From NCBI RefSeq assembly GCF_018873765.1, contig NC_057922.1, positions 18,117,563 to 18,181,562 of the forward strand: a stretch of 64,000 nucleotides of DNA. The letters are read 5' to 3'. The notes beneath the pieces were generated by a model. The model worked only from the letters and a program-made list of their open reading frames with translations. It was not told where the DNA came from and made no database searches. Both the position numbers and the translations under genes were made by a program. Position 1 is the stretch's first letter; each line of letters begins with the position of its first letter. Source of the DNA: Telopea speciosissima (lineage: Eukaryota; Streptophyta; Magnoliopsida; Proteales; Proteaceae). Positions 11,777 to 22,250 of this stretch are shown here, piece by piece.

Positions 11777-12911
11777 AATTACTTTTGATCAATTCTATTG
11801 GATTTGTGGACGTCCAAAAACATTAAGGAAGGTAAAAATCAATTTGATCAAAGTTCAAAGGAAAGAGTGCTAACTGTTTCAAGTTTGAATGGAAAAAAAA
11901 TATATGGAGTTACAGCTTTTAAATAGGTATCAGTTGAATCAATAGATTTGAAAACCGATCCAATACTCGGTTGATCCTTTGCACCATGATTGTATCACTT
12001 TGTTACTAGTATCATTTTCAGCCTGATACCAATACATACCAGTCGACATGTTTGATATTGTACCAATACTATGAACCATGCGTACAATAGGGTGAGTTTA
12101 GTGCTGGAACGCACTATCTAGGAGTCCAATTATAGAATCACATCACCTTAACCCTGTAATCAAAAACTTTATGAAAGAAGCATTTGAGTGAGAGTCCAGA
12201 CGATGGGGACATATCTGAACCCTCCATGGGTTGTGGGACCCACCTCTAGTGTGTAGGGCACATCAGCAATCCCCTTGTGGGGACTTTATCCAAACTCCTC
12301 GAGTGAATTGAATTTGAGTCATTCGAAACTTTTTTTCTTTGTTTTTTACCCTATGTATATGTCATCTAGGATAGGGTGCTGAGAGAATATCTTCATCCAT
12401 GGTTATTTAATGCTATGTTAGGATTCTGGAACAATGAGTCTCATCGTCAATTCCTCCCTCCCCTCTCCTACAATAAAAGTCGAAAATACTATTTCTAAGT
12501 TCAATCAAAGTGTCAGATCCCATGATAGAAGAGATTCTATTTTCACCATGGGTGAAGAAAAACTCATCCTTGTTTTAAAGGTGGATAAATGAAAGGGGCC
12601 GATTTTATATTTGGAAAAAAACATAGCTTGAATCAGACATGTTTTTTTTCTTTTTTTTTGGGAGGGGGGCGGGTGGAGGGCATATACATGCTTGGGTTTG
12701 AAACCTGTCTTCTTTCACCCTAACAATAACTAACCATTGACTTGCTGTTTAATCCAATTCTGTAGTTAATTAATTTTAAATAATGGATGAAGATTTTGTT
12801 TTCAATTTGATAAATTGTAAATACTTTTGCATGCCACATCCATTTATTATTTTGGATCAAACTTTTTTCTTTTTTTTTTAGTTATCTTTGCACCAAGGTC
12901 CATCAGTGGGA

Positions 12912-13071
12912 CCCTGATCCTCTACTATCGAGTTGCCTAGTAGGATCCTACTGCCAAGACACAACAAGGTGGTAAATTATCGCTTTACCCTTGCCTGAGT
13001 GGGGGTAAGACGATCATTTACCGCCTTGCAATGTCTTGGCAGTAGGGTCCTGCCGGCAGCAGAGGATCCAA
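12912..13071. mobile_element. Foldback element with long arms
   Basis: Left arm blocks gatcctctact, cctactgccaagaca, acaaggtggtaaa and tatcgctttaccc are answered in inverse order by gggtaagacgat, tttaccgcctt, tgtcttggcagtagg and agcagaggatcc. The arms are about 70 bp long with a short loop. It has no coding capacity and belongs to the ATCCTCT-ended group. Confidence 0.7.
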
Positions 13072-14045
13072 ATTGCCATCAATGAGAGTTGAATAGAAAC
13101 TTAAAAAAAGGGTAAAAACTGAATCGATCTGAAAATGTCATGCCAGTGTCATTGCCTTCGTAGTTAACTTATTAGAGACATATTTACCCCCAAAACAAAT
13201 AATTTTTTAGAAACATAAAATATTGCATTCTAATAATATATTGAAATTTTCAAAATAAATTATACCTATGGACAGCATTAACTAGCACTCCTATTTGCAT
13301 TTAGCATGAACCATGCACTTTGTAACCTTTTGCATTCTTTTAGTATTGTTAATTAATGGGTGTTCTTAATTATTGGTATCTTAAACCTTTACCTTTCTAT
13401 TAATCTAATTGTATACTTAGGATGTGTTATATAATATTAAGCAGAAAGTAACAGAAATCTTCTGGAAGCTCCTTTTGAAAGGCTCAATTAATCCTTCTAA
13501 TTAAGTTATGTTTTTCGGAAAACCTCTCGATAAATAATTGTTTCTTGTGTATCTTTGTTCTTCTAACCTACCCTCCTCACATCTAATCTTATAAATAAGA
13601 AAGCGAAACATTCTCCCGGGAGTTCTGTAAACAGCTAATTGATGAAGGTATTATTATCTTAATTAGTTTTTGGTATATAAGACTTTGAATTAAAAATGCT
13701 ATTTTTACTGTAGCAAAGGTTGATAAAAGGGTTTAGGAATTTCTTAAGTCTTAATTAAGAAACCCATTAATTGGTCACTCTCAATCTACTTATTAATTTT
13801 GAATCTAACTACCAAGATCCATATTCAAAAACAAATTCGAGCAAGGAATGAGATGATTCTAAAGTCAGGGCAAAAGAAAACTAAGTAGTCAATGCGAGAA
13901 GAAGTGGTGGGTGGGCTCGAAAAGGAATGGTAGCAAGGTCAAAATGTAACGTGGAGCTCCTCTGTAGTATGACACAGTGTGTAACGCATTATCTAATAGC
14001 CCGCAATGCACTACAGAGAACCCAAGTCCCAAAATGTAAGTACAA
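13072..14045. other. Intergenic, no feature recognised
   Basis: AT-rich DNA with no long open frame, clear repeat arms or recognisable homology. It ends at the target duplication of the SINE at 14060. Confidence 0.5.
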
Positions 14046-14059
14046 AAGAAGAGATGGGA

Positions 14060-14215
14060 CCCCAAAGGGTCAACTCAGTTGGCAAAAATCCAACTCTTCA
14101 AATAAGAGATCATGAGTTCAAACCATCTTAGGGCCTATCCTGATAATATAATGTATAAATTTCTGTTTAAAAAAAAAATAAAAAATAAAAAATAAAAAAA
14201 TAATAATAAGAAGAA
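14060..14215 (+). mobile_element. tRNA-derived SINE, plus strand
   Basis: The A box is in TCAACTCAGTTGG (14070-14082) and the B box is GAGTTCAAACC (14114-14124). The 3' end is a long (A)n/(AAAAAT)n tail from 14168. The flanks aagaagagatggga (14046-14059) and aagaagagagatgggg (about 14216-14231) are near-identical target duplications. It is the same family as the minus-strand copy at 6247-6385. Confidence 0.85.
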
Positions 14216-14427
14216 GAAGAAGAGAGATGGGGCACGTTGATGGGATTTGTATCCAATTTTAAAATTCCAAATTACCTACAAAGAACTTTTTGTTTTAGGT
14301 AAACCTGACAAAGAACCTTGCAATACAAGAAAAGTGCACACTGGGTGCTATGTTTTTTCACAAGACTTTTAGTGATGATAAACAATTATCGACACTAAAA
14401 GTAGGCTTTTAGTAGGGATATTATTTA

Positions 14428-14812
14428 GGGTAAATTATACTTCGTCCCCTGGTTTTCAAACGAAACTCAGATCATCCCCTAGTTTTTGAAAAAATTCAAA
14501 TCACCCTTTCTACAGTAACGATGTTAGGTTGCTATTAGTTATTGGTATGAAAGGACTATTTTACCCTTATATTAAAATATTAGAATTAAATATATAATAC
14601 TATCCTTCCTTCATCTTAAACATTGGTCAAGGGTAATTTAGAAATTTAAATTTATTTAACTGGTTGACATCATCACTTAATAGCATAAAACTAACGGTAT
14701 GGACTAATTTGTCATAATGGAATCTAAACTAAAGGGTGATTTGAATTTTTTTAAAAACCAGGGGATGATCTGAGTTTTATTTGAAAACTAAGAGGTGACG
14801 TGTAATTTACCA
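14428..14812 (-). mobile_element. MULE-like MITE (family B), copy 2, 9-bp TSD
   Basis: This 385-bp element begins gggtaaattatac and ends gtgtaatttacca, in inverted orientation relative to copies 1 and 3. Perfect 9-bp target duplications tattattta lie at 14419-14427 and 14813-14821. Long imperfect terminal inverted repeats with a 9-bp duplication point to the Mutator superfamily. Non-coding. Confidence 0.85.
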
Positions 14813-16056
14813 TATTATTTACCACCACTAACAAGTTAATGATTACTTATTCCATGGTGGTTTAAAATTTATACCTCGAAAGAATGAGTTTTAGTGGCGG
14901 TTTCTTTTTAGGGAAAATTACAAGATTAACTAGAATTGAATTTTACTTTACAAAACTATCTACCTAATCTTTCATTTAATTAATATATCAACAACAAAGA
15001 TTGGTATTACAAAAATAGCCAAAACAGTTACCTTTATACATAACCTCCTATAAATTGAACAATTTTGTCCCTAAAATTGCACCTCTCTCTCTCTCTCCGT
15101 GGGCAATCCCTTCCCCTGAAACTAGTCTGCATCGCTCACACTGCCCCTCATCGGACTTCAAGTCTTCTCCTGCACCTCTAACATTATAGGGTTTCTGGGT
15201 TATGGGTGATATGATACTGAACATCCCAGTAGGTGGAATCAAAGTAAGGATTTTCAAACAAGTGATATTCCATTTCTTTGATAATGGGCTTTACTTCTAG
15301 AACTACTTTTTGAGTATATTAAGATAAGAAGACAAGGTGAGGAGGCAAAGGTTAAAATCAAGGCATATTTAGAGATACCATGCGATCTCAGATCTTAATG
15401 TTAGAATCCAAATTTCTTTTCATTTTTTATTTTCCCTTAAACGTGAACTCCGCTTGTCTCGATTTCACTGGTATCGTCCCTAGTCATTGTGTTGCTTTGC
15501 ATTCGAATAGTCGGAAAAACTAAACAGAAATCAATTTTCTACTTTCTAGAGGAAAAGTTCTGAAGAGATCGAAACTCCGGTGACAGATGCAGAAAAGAGA
15601 TAGCTTTAGTGATTTGGGCAAATGGATTGAAAGGGAAATGTTAAGCATTTATCATAAGAAGAGAAGCAAATGTCGTTAAAGAGAGACGTTGTGGATTAGT
15701 AATTTGGTTGACACAGTGTTTAATGCTAGAACCTGCTGGTTTAGTAGGACCTTGTGGAGAGAACTATTTTGACTTTTATGACTTCCCTAGGATTAGAGAT
15801 GACTTAGATCAATCCTCTTTCCTCTGTTCTTCTCTCTCTCTCTCGCCAAAGAGAAATCCTTTATGAACGTTGTTGGTGGCCTGAAGCAAAACGGTTTCTG
15901 AATATCATGGTTGTTGGGTTTCCTGGGCTCCCTATCAACGCGGATTTGCAGCGGTGAGTCGGAAAATTTAACGGTGGTGTTCAGTTAGGAGGTAAAGGTA
16001 ACGATTGCAAAGAGAGGGAAGAAAAAAGTGAGGGTAAACATGTCATCAACCACTAA

Positions 16057-17150
16057 TTTTTTTTTAAAAAGATTTACTTAATCCTCATATGAGTTAAAAA
16101 GGATAAGAAAATTGTCTAAAATACCTCTAACATCCTTCTTTGTTCTTTTTCTTCATGTGCTTTCGTATTTCTTTCTTCTTCAATAAAAGAAAACCTCTCC
16201 AACCACTCATTCCTCCCTCCTCCCTCCGCCCTGCAACTCCACCCCACCCTCCTCCCTGAAAACCAGCCTTGCAGCACTACCGCCATCCACCCTTGCCTTG
16301 CTCTCCCACTTTTCCTCTAGCCCGCCCCACCATGCTCCCCTTCCTTAATAAATCGTTCAATAAAATGGAAAATAAAACATAGAATAAATTAAGAAATTAC
16401 AAACAATCTCTCTGTCTTCTGCCATTATATTTGGCGATTTTGATTACAGAGAATCTCTTACCGTTTGGATTCTATTTACAATAACAAAAAATTGCAACTT
16501 TTTTATTTCTGGGAAATGGGTGTTAAAAATTTGTTGGGTTATGAAATATGGTTTGTAGGAAATTGGTTTGAAGTTAACACTAAGCTTCCTATTTGAGATT
16601 AATAAAGTTCTGATTTTCCACCCAAAGGCAATCTGAAGTGTGGGAGCCTTACAGCATCGACAAGGTTTGACAGTTAAGAATTCAACACGAACAACGCTGA
16701 TGTGGAACCAGTGAAATTTTTCATGAATTTAATTTAATCTACTCTAAAATAGGGTTTGTAAAATTTAACCAATGAAGCAAAATTCTGTTAATATTTTAAA
16801 TCATCTCCAGTTGCGCTCTACCAAACCCTCTTTCTCCTGGCCGAGAAAAATCAAAAAATAGGTAAGAATCTCTGGTATTTTGTGTTGGATGTGTTGGTAA
16901 TTTGTTGATAGCTATTGTTCTTTCTCTTCGGATGCTTGATTCGGACTCATGGTGGAGTGGATTTATAGAGAGGGAGAGAGGGGTGGGTGGCGGTGGCGGC
17001 AGTAAAGTTGGAGGTGGTGGTGCGAGGCGGGGTTGCAGGGAGGAGGGAGTGGTTGTGGAGGAAAGATAAAAAGATGTAGGGGAAATTTTAGATTGTTCAT
17101 TTAACTTTTCTTACTCATATGGGGATTTGGTAAATCTTTTTAACATTGTA
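16057..17150. mobile_element. Long-TIR element of about 1.1 kb
   Basis: The left arm aaaaagatttacttaatcct..catatgagttaaaaa (16068-16105) is the inverse of ttactcatatggggatttgg..taaatcttttt (17110-17142). A C-rich block (16195-16330, with CCTCCCTCC and CCACCC) faces a G-rich block (16960-17060, with GGGAGGAGGGAG and GGGTGGGTGG). The arms therefore extend over roughly 150-250 bp. This architecture fits a non-autonomous Mutator-like element. No transposase is seen between the arms. Confidence 0.55.
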
Positions 17151-17292
17151 AGTTATAATGGTAGAACATATTTTATACCTACTAATTTTGTAAATCTTTT
17201 TATTATTTGGTAGATCTAGGTAATTCCCCCATCTTTATAATGATTAATATGGTTTAAGGAAAGTTTGACTGGTTACTTTTGTAATGTGAAAC

Positions 17293-17563
17293 TAGGGGTG
17301 TAAACAAAGAACCGAAATCCGTTTCCGTTTTCGTATCCGTTTAGCACCATCCAAATCTGTCCGAAAGCTAAACGGATGCGGATACAAATAGGCTATAGCT
17401 ATCCGAAAAGCTATATTTACATGTAAATGGATAAAATATCCGATCCGTATCCGTGTCCGTGTTCGTATCCGTTTAGCACTATCTGAATCCGTCGGATAGC
17501 TAATCGAATGCGGATGCAGATATAACACCATTCGAGCCGAATCCGATCCTTTTACAGCCCTAT
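17293..17563. mobile_element. MITE with aggggtgtaaa ends and TATCCG repeats
   Basis: It starts aggggtgtaaac and ends ttttacagccct, an imperfect inverse. The interior is rich in CGTATCCG, CCGTTT and CGGATGCGGAT blocks arranged as inverted and direct repeats. It has no conserved coding sequence; the open frame across it arises from the repeats. Confidence 0.55.
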
Positions 17564-17644
17564 GTAAAACCCAATTGTTGCTAATCTTGTAATTTCCCCT
17601 TCTTTTTATTGCCCACTAAAAATCCATTTGCTTTACATATTCAA

Positions 17645-17703
17645 AGGTAGTTTAAAATTTACTTTTTCCACCCAAAAAAAAAAAAAAATTGGCAATTTAA
17701 AAT
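17645..17703 (+). repeat. Probable micro A-tailed insertion, imperfect repeats
   Basis: aggtagtttaaaat (17645-17658) and tggcaatttaaaat (17690-17703) flank a segment reading ttactttttccaccc plus a run of A. The flanks match at 11 of 14 positions, so this would be an older event of the same type as at 576, 1396 and 46993. Confidence 0.4.
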
Positions 17704-18539
17704 GTCTGCATTGAAAAGATTTTTTTTAGTGACGGTATGTCTTTTACTGCAACTAAATGTTTATTTATTTAATTTCAAAAATATAATTTTTAAGTCTTTA
17801 ACGACAATTAAATATTATTGTTTCTAAATATGAACTTTTAGCATCAATAAATTCTTACTACAGCTAAAATTCTATTTATTAAATAACAAATATAATGCTT
17901 GAAGTATTTCATGATGGATTTTAATGTTTCTGCCACTAAATGTTGAAGCCACTCCTAAGTTCTACCACCTTTAGCAATGATTTTTTTTTCCTTCCGCTAA
18001 ATGTATTTTCCCAATTTTTGAAATCCTCGCCTGTGGACTCCCTTTTTAAAACATTGCTCCGGCTACGGTTCAAGAGTCTTGTTGACAAGGGAGAGAACAT
18101 AGTCTCTAGTCATGTTATGGAAGTGTTCGAAACTCGTCACTGGAAATGAAACACTACAACTGGTAACTTGGTAGCCACCCCCTTCCCTCCGTCTATCCCC
18201 TGCCAGGCTGCCATCCTTTCCCCTCCCTTCCTCGCAAAGTCCTAAGAAAATTGGTAGGATTTTGTATAAGGGTAGGGTAGGGCAGGGTAGGGTGGGGGTG
18301 GGTGGGGGTGGGATAACTTGGTTGCCACATAAGCCGACAGGGTTGCTTAGTAGAAGGAGGTTGTGTGTCTCATTTCCCACTCCAAAGCAACCAAGCAACT
18401 GGATTTTTTTGAATTTTATAGAAAAACTTCAGATTTTCCCATCCATACATTCCCACCCTATGCCACTTTTTGCCGTCAAACAAATGGGGTTTTAAAGAAA
18501 ATCTGCCGCTTTATTGGTATCTATACGTATAAACTTAAA

Positions 18540-18923
18540 GGTAAATTACACATCACCTTTTGGTTTTTATACGAAATTCAAATTACTCTTTGATTTTTGA
18601 AAATACTCAAATCATTCCTTGTATTAGACCCCAATATAATAAATTAGTCCCTATCATTAGTTTTATGCTGTTAAGTGATGATGTCAGTCAGTTAAATAAA
18701 TTTAAATTCCTAAACTATCCTTGATATCCAAACATAGATTTTGAAGGATAGTATTGTAAATTTGATTCTAATGTTCTAGTACAAGAGTAAAATAATCCTT
18801 TCACACCAATAATTAACAGCAGACTAACACTGTTACTGTAGAGGGAGACAGATGAGTATTTTCAAAAACCAGGGGATGATTTGAGTTTCGTTTGAAAATC
18901 AGGGGGTGAAATGTAATTTACCC
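18540..18923 (+). mobile_element. MULE-like MITE (family B), copy 3, 9-bp TSD
   Basis: This 384-bp element begins ggtaaattacacatcacc and ends gtgaaatgtaatttaccc. Perfect 9-bp target duplications aaacttaaa are at 18531-18539 and 18924-18932. The interior follows copy 1 closely but lacks the micro-insertion found there. Non-coding. Confidence 0.88.
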
Positions 18924-18960
18924 AAACTTAAATCATAACTCCCTTAAGGTTCTTCTTATA

Positions 18961-19120
18961 GGGGAAAGTTTTCATATATGGTCGTGTAAACTGTGTATGT
19001 GAGAGGGTAGAAAAGTTTCAAGGCATTAATTAATGGGTGGGGATTTATGACTTTTCCAACTCTATGTGAGTGACCCTCTCACATACACGGCTTACATAGC
19101 CATGTATGAAAACTTTTCCC
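18961..19120. mobile_element. Small foldback MITE (family E), good copy
   Basis: The left end ggggaaagttttcatata..gtgtatgtgagaggg is the inverse of ccctctcacatacac..catgtatgaaaacttttccc. The arms cover most of its 160 bp. The flank tata may be part of a short target duplication. A diverged relative is at 124-278. Confidence 0.7.
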
Positions 19121-19133
19121 TATACGGGACTCT

Positions 19134-19524
19134 TTATCTTTTTAAGATGCCACTAAGTTTCTTGAGGTACTTTAGTGGTCTTGTTAACATAGGTAAGAAA
19201 TGAATTCTTTGTAAGGAGCATGGCTCTTGCACACACGTAGGGGCCAATGAAAGTACATGTAGAAGCATTACTATAGATGGGATTTTTACCTTTCTAGAGA
19301 GGCTTTGACTCATGCTATGTCCGGTGTTGGGCATAGGAGCCACACTCTCGGATAAAGTTTTTTTCCCATATAATAGCATTGTTAGAGTCCGTACATATCA
19401 CCACCTTGTCAAAATGGCAGTGTTGATTGATTGCCAGCCGTGTTGCAAATGTAGTGCTCTGTTTTGAGCTGAAAAAGAAAGGGAAAAAAAAAAAGGAATT
19501 TTGAATTGAAATGGACTTTCCCAT
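19134..19524 (-). other. Possible RNase H-like fragment, low confidence
   Basis: The minus strand contains an open stretch reading HCHFDKVVICTDSNNAI, which resembles the beta-strand and TDS segment of plant RVT_3 RNase H domains found in LINEs and some host genes. The rest of the domain is not recognisable. It may be a small transposon-derived or pseudogene fragment, or a chance match. Confidence 0.25.
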
Positions 19525-19876
19525 GAAGCAAACGTCTCTCGGATCAAGATTAATTACCTGATAGACCCTTTCTCTTTCCCAATTTGTTTTTACTAAAAAC
19601 CCAAGTCTTTGGAACTTGTTTAATTGTTGGGCTCTGTGGGCCTAGGTTTTTTATGAAATTCAAAAGACTTAGACTCATGCCGACCCAAGAGGATCCAGTG
19701 ATTCCAGTCCAGTGCACATAATTGCTTTGGGGTTATTTTATTGTTTAAAACATAAAAAAATATATGAGCCCTATTTGTATATGCTGTTTTGGGCCTTGTT
19801 TATTTATGTTTCATATATATGTTTGTCTTGGCCCATTATTTGAACCAATGCTCTTTGCCCATACGTTAATGGCCCA

Positions 19877-20190
19877 CAAAAATTGGTTTTTGGCCCATGA
19901 TGTACTTACAAATATGCAATTGAAACTATATATGTAAATGAATTATGAGTTTAACCTCCACATGATCTAAATTTTAGATGAATGGTCAATAATCTTGTTT
20001 TGCTTTGTAATGGTTATAGGATTTAGAACTTGGGGTTTTTAGTTCCTGAGAATGGTTTAGTCTAAAATCGAAACTAAATCAAATAAAATTTCAATTCCCA
20101 AAACCATAATTGAACCAGTTTTTTTGGTTCAGATTTAAACAGTTGGTTAGGGTTCTGGTTATTAGTTTCAATTCTTAATTGACACTCTTA
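19877..20190 (+). repeat. Direct repeat upstream of the tRNA, copy 1
   Basis: From gtttttggcccat through caattgaaactat, cctccacatgat and gaacttggggtttttagtt to cagttggttagggttctggt, this block is repeated in the same order at 21516-22553 on the other side of the tRNA gene. Here it is uninterrupted, whereas the second copy is split by about 700 bp of inserted DNA. Origin unknown; it may be an old transposon or a small local duplication. Confidence 0.75.
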
Positions 20191-20229
20191 CCCCCTACAC
20201 CTCCCCCCCACCAGGTGCACTCGGCACAA

Positions 20230-20520
20230 TGATCAACTTTTATTTGCCATGTGGCAGTGCACTTGGTACCATGGTTTTAATGATTGGTATCAGATCAGCC
20301 AGATCAGTCGATACCGATTCATGGCTGATTCCATATCGGTGGATCAGTAGGACCAAGGGTAAAATGGTAAGAAAGTGTTTTTTAAATGAACCCAAGAGAA
20401 ATCCATCTAATACACGCCGATTCAGATTGATATCGGCTGAGACCAATACGATATCCGATACCAATTCCTAAATCCTTACCTGAGACCGATATTTATTGCA
20501 TAGCTAAGCCCTACAAATCC
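20230..20520. mobile_element. GATACC-rich foldback repeat (family D), copy 1
   Basis: This block of about 290 bp has inverted GGTATC/GATACC blocks: attggtatcagatc and gtcgataccgatt on the left, gatatcggctgagacc and atccgataccaattc on the right. The whole block is repeated at 29465-29770. A related, more diverged pair lies at 26645-26880 and 26935-27180. The middle (aagggtaaaatggtaagaaa) is shared. Non-coding; the open frames across it come from the repeat. Confidence 0.7.
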
Positions 20521-20529
20521 CTTTTTTAC

Positions 20530-21290
20530 TATAAAACTTCAGCCCAATCAGAACTATGTATAAGAACAAAAAAAAAAAAAAAAAAACCAAAAAGATCACG
20601 AGATGAAAGCCAAAGACAAGAGTTAGAAAAGATGGACCATTAAAAAATATGGGGAGGGATTTGGTGGTCCACCAACCATGCACTTTTAGGGTAAAATAGC
20701 AAAAGAAAAACCAAAAGGAAGGGTATTATGGAAAAATATCACCTCAATTTGTCTGCCCGTCAATTTCATCAATTGTGTATCTCACCTCGGGTAGTGTGTT
20801 TGGGCAGGGGGTAAGGTGGTCATTTCAATCCCCCTATTAGATGGAATAGAGGAAATTAAAGGGCAGGCAAATTGAGGAGATAAAGATCCAAAGTATTATA
20901 CTATTGGGGCGCTGTTCTCTGAGCCGCAGCGCAGCTTGCATCCAGGCACATGGGGGGTGGGCGTAATAATCATCTTGCCCCCCCTGCACAAGCTGCCCAT
21001 GTGCCTGGCACAGCCTGCACTTCTCCCTATAGTATTATAGATGATTTTTTTCTGGTGAAGGGTATTATTGATGATTAGAAGGGGTGGGTTTTATTCCATT
21101 CCATGGTCTAATGCTTCAAACCGTAGTGTTAGTTACGTAATCGGTGGACAAGAAAATAAATTTTTGTAATTCTATTTTTTTGTCAAATTTCTAGACAGAA
21201 AAAAATGCTTGATAATGTATAGTAATTTATATTTCTGAGGTAAAAGAGAAATATTTTGAATATACTAATAATACTTGACTTAACCTTATC
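20530..21290. other. Intergenic upstream of the tRNA
   Basis: AT-rich DNA with a long A-run near 20570-20585. A short inverted pair ccaggcacatggg (20961-) and cccatgtgcctgg (20997-) could be a small foldback. No gene is recognised. Confidence 0.45.
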
Positions 21291-21296
21291 ACACAA

Positions 21297-21454
21297 CCGA
21301 CCTTAGCTCAGTTGGTAGAGCGGAGGACTGTAGTTGGTCACACCAGACAGATACTCCCACGAGCGCAGTAAGGATATCTTTAATCCAAAACATTGGAATT
21401 GGTCACACCTAGCAGCAAATCCTTAGGTCGCTGGTTCGAATCCGGCAGGTCGGA
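21297..21454 (+). tRNA. tRNA-Tyr (GUA anticodon) with an unusually long intron
   Basis: The 5' exon 21297-21333 (ccgaccttagctcagttggt and onward) ends one base after the anticodon GTA. The 3' exon 21419-21454 contains the B box ggttcgaatcc and completes the acceptor stem, with ccgacct pairing with aggtcgg before the terminal a. Exons sum to 73 nt, and the anticodon stem GAGGA/TCCTT pairs. The intron starts after position 37, as in eukaryotic tRNA-Tyr genes, but is 85 nt (21334-21418), whereas plant tRNA-Tyr introns are usually around 10-25 nt. The repeat ttggtcacacc lies at 21334-21344 and 21399-21409. Removing one copy plus the 54 nt between them leaves a 20-nt intron. The upstream region has a TATA-like AT stretch and a CAA motif, typical of plant tRNA genes. 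The mature tRNA would be normal if the intron is still removed. Confidence 0.93.
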
Positions 21455-21459
21455 TTTTT
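21455..21459 (+). terminator. RNA polymerase III terminator of tRNA-Tyr
   Basis: Five T residues follow the last base of the tRNA directly, the standard plus-strand termination signal for RNA polymerase III. Confidence 0.8.
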
Positions 21460-21888
21460 GCGTCTTGCATATATTTTCTTTTAATTTATAATCAATCAAG
21501 GATTCAAGGGTCCCCAAATGGTAATTTGTTTTTGGCCCATCTCAAGAGATAAAGTGTTTATACTAACAAATATGCAATTGAAACTATTTAGTAAATGAAT
21601 TGTGATTTAACCTCCACATGATGTAAATTTTAGATGAATGGGCAATAATCTTTTTTTGCTTTGTAATGGTTATGGGATTTGGAACTTGGGATTTTTAGTT
21701 CCTGAGTTGGTTCTTCCCCAAATTGGGGGGAATGGGGGAAGGTAAATTGAGCACTAAATCTAATTTTTTAAGATTTTTTGTATGATTTGGTATCCTTTTC
21801 GTTGTTTCTCTGGATTGCTATCCCCATCTCCTTTGGCGTCTTCACCTGCAAATAAGCCATTGTGAGGGTGAGGAGAGGGATAAAATTT

Positions 21889-22250
21889 TTGCTGCTACCA
21901 GGGTAGTAGCGCTGCTGGCAGCCAAGGAAATAGGATCTAAAAGGATATTTTTTTGAAGGGAGAAAGTTCTCTGTCCGGGAGTGTGGCCTAAGCGAGCACT
22001 CCCATGAGTCTATCTCTCTCCTTCCCATATGAAAAGACACCTCTGACCTATTGTTTTGAGGAGGAGAGAGATAGACTCATGGGAGTGCTGGCGTAGGCCA
22101 CACTCCCGAACAGAAAACTACTGCCCTTTTTTGAAATACCAAAACCTAGGAGAATATTTATGAACCCAAAAAGAAGTGAATTATTCCATTTTCTTGGCTG
22201 CCAGCATGGCTAGCAGGAACACTCCTGTTACTCTGGTAGGAGCAAAAATT
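21889..22250. mobile_element. Outer inverted-repeat element containing a nested MITE
   Basis: The left arm, aaaatttttgctgctaccag followed by a ctgctggcagccaagg block (21890-21930), is the inverse of the right arm, cttggctgccagcatg followed by ctggtaggagcaaaaattt (22192-22248). The family-A MITE at 21958-22126 sits between the arms with its own target duplication, so it inserted into this older element. Outer ends are approximate. Confidence 0.6.
21958..22126. mobile_element. MULE-like foldback MITE (family A), nested copy, 9-bp TSD
   Basis: This 169-bp element starts gggagaaagttctctgtccg and ends with the inverse. The long arms share gggagtgtggcct, cactcccatgag and tctatctctctcc with their complements. 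Target duplications ttttttgaa lie at 21949-21957 and 22127-22135. Other copies are at 23556-23738 and 62187-62355. The family is nearly palindromic over its whole length. Confidence 0.88.

Larger units (their letters stand above)
9065..12765. repeat. Tandem segmental duplication, unit 2 (quinone reductase block)
   Basis: Direct copy of 2760-6545 containing the second quinone reductase gene. Differences include a shorter second intron, a 168-bp foldback element at 11609-11776 that is absent from unit 1, and a private stretch around 12150-12400 with no counterpart in unit 1. I could assign no gene to the flanks. Confidence 0.85.
14339..17950 (+). mobile_element. Possible non-autonomous CACTA-like element, boundaries uncertain
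   Basis: The left side starts CACTGGGTGCTATG and is followed by repeats of a TTTTAGTG(A/G)(T/C)G motif in both orientations (14370-14420, 14880-14900). The right side (17700-18000) again carries TTTTAGTGACGG, CCACTAAATG and similar motifs. Clustered TTTAGTGRCGG motifs near both ends resemble the subterminal repeats of En/Spm-type elements. No transposase is recognised, and no clean right TIR or 3-bp target duplication was found. The interval also contains a family-B MITE, a long-TIR element and another MITE, which may be nested. Confidence 0.35.

Noticed and set aside
15048-15257. 69-codon minus-strand open frame
   Set aside because: No homology recognised and no splice or promoter context; it lies in probable transposon DNA.
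18063-18398. 111-codon minus-strand open frame
   Set aside because: Driven by a C/T-rich low-complexity stretch (18165-18320); no conserved motif or splice context.
20229-20471. Open frames on both strands of about 75-80 codons
   Set aside because: They coincide with a foldback repeat also present at 29465-29770 and are not conserved as coding there.
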